A stretch of 49,152 nucleotides of DNA from positions 1 through 49,152 of the forward strand of contig NZ_JAHKJW010000057.1 in the NCBI RefSeq assembly GCF_019710745.1, written 5' to 3'. The translations under genes were made by a program, and so were the position numbers. Below, one piece after another: positions 49,106-49,152 of the stretch (position 1 is its first letter; each line of letters opens with the position of its first letter). The notes under the pieces were generated by a model. It was not told the DNA's origin and did not search any database. It was given only the letters and a program-made list of their open reading frames with translations. Origin of the DNA: Streptomyces beigongshangae (GTDB taxonomy: Bacteria > Actinomycetota > Actinomycetes > Streptomycetales > Streptomycetaceae).

Positions 49106-49143
49106 CAGGAAAGCCCCCGCACCGAGGTGCGGGGGCTTTCCTG
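49106..49143. terminator. Strong bidirectional hairpin at the window end
   Basis: Arms 49106-49123 and 49126-49143 are perfectly complementary over 18 bp with a 2-nt gap (ga). It includes aagcccccgcacc/ggtgcgggggctt. T-rich ends (ctttcctg) suit a terminator for a gene ending beyond or just left of this point. It lies about 100 bp upstream of the PgsA-like start, so it likely ends a gene lying outside the window. Confidence 0.85.
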
Positions 49144-49152
49144 GAATGATTG

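Overview
The window is about 49 kb of very GC-rich DNA with strong G/C third-codon bias, frequent GTG starts, short intergenic gaps and actinobacterial gene families (sbp/DUF881 pair, FtsR, GarA-like FHA protein, DUF5999, MocR, PadR). It is almost certainly a Streptomyces chromosome. Gene order from ung through gcvP to pgsA resembles, from memory and unverified, the SCO134x-SCO139x region of S. coelicolor. No rRNA, tRNA, CRISPR array or intact insertion sequence was seen.

Layout. 1-6.7 kb: end of an unknown gene, a TPR protein, uracil-DNA glycosylase, an orphan peptide-binding lipoprotein, a two-gene fabG/SDR operon, and an overlapping HipA-like kinase/DUF3037 pair. 6.6-18.5 kb: accessory segment with a decayed tyrosine integrase, an MFS drug exporter, a redox-type HxlR regulator facing an NmrA-like reductase, a two-gene ABC exporter, a flavin monooxygenase, a beta-propeller-like protein, a BisC-type molybdoenzyme and a four-EF-hand protein. 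The segment is bounded by two copies of the 5' end of the hipA-like gene. The intact gene lies on the left. On the right is a decayed stub that differs from it almost only at synonymous sites. The two copies share a 19-bp identical stretch at the break of homology, so I read the segment as a relic integrative element inserted into the hipA-like gene.

18.9-34.9 kb: Streptomyces 'housekeeping accessory' genes, mostly single genes with divergent or convergent regulators: Rieske lipoprotein, an isochorismatase-fold protein without its triad, two PPOX-fold proteins, LysR/EamA and MocR/PPOX divergent pairs, a second EamA exporter, a stand-alone Clp-N protein with an in-gene minisatellite, a Gly-rich PadR regulator, PhzF, a CPBP membrane protease, a solute-binding/VWA lipoprotein-like protein, a GCS2-type ligase, and two unknown proteins.

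35-49 kb: conserved core block on the minus strand. It holds gcvP behind a tandem glycine riboswitch, DinB with a C-terminal Tudor-like extension, MerR regulator, DUF151 nuclease-like protein, ftsR, a zinc-ribbon/ETTS/FHA protein, DUF881-sbp-DUF881 (two GTGA overlaps), a mannose-1-phosphate guanylyltransferase fused to an apparently dead phosphomutase, and a CDP-alcohol phosphatidyltransferase. The same set (pgsA, DUF881, sbp, DUF881, garA, ftsR, DUF151, merR, gcvP) is known around Rv1822-Rv1832 in Mycobacterium tuberculosis. The block probably links cell-envelope and division functions with nitrogen/one-carbon metabolism. A perfect 18-bp-stem terminator closes the window.
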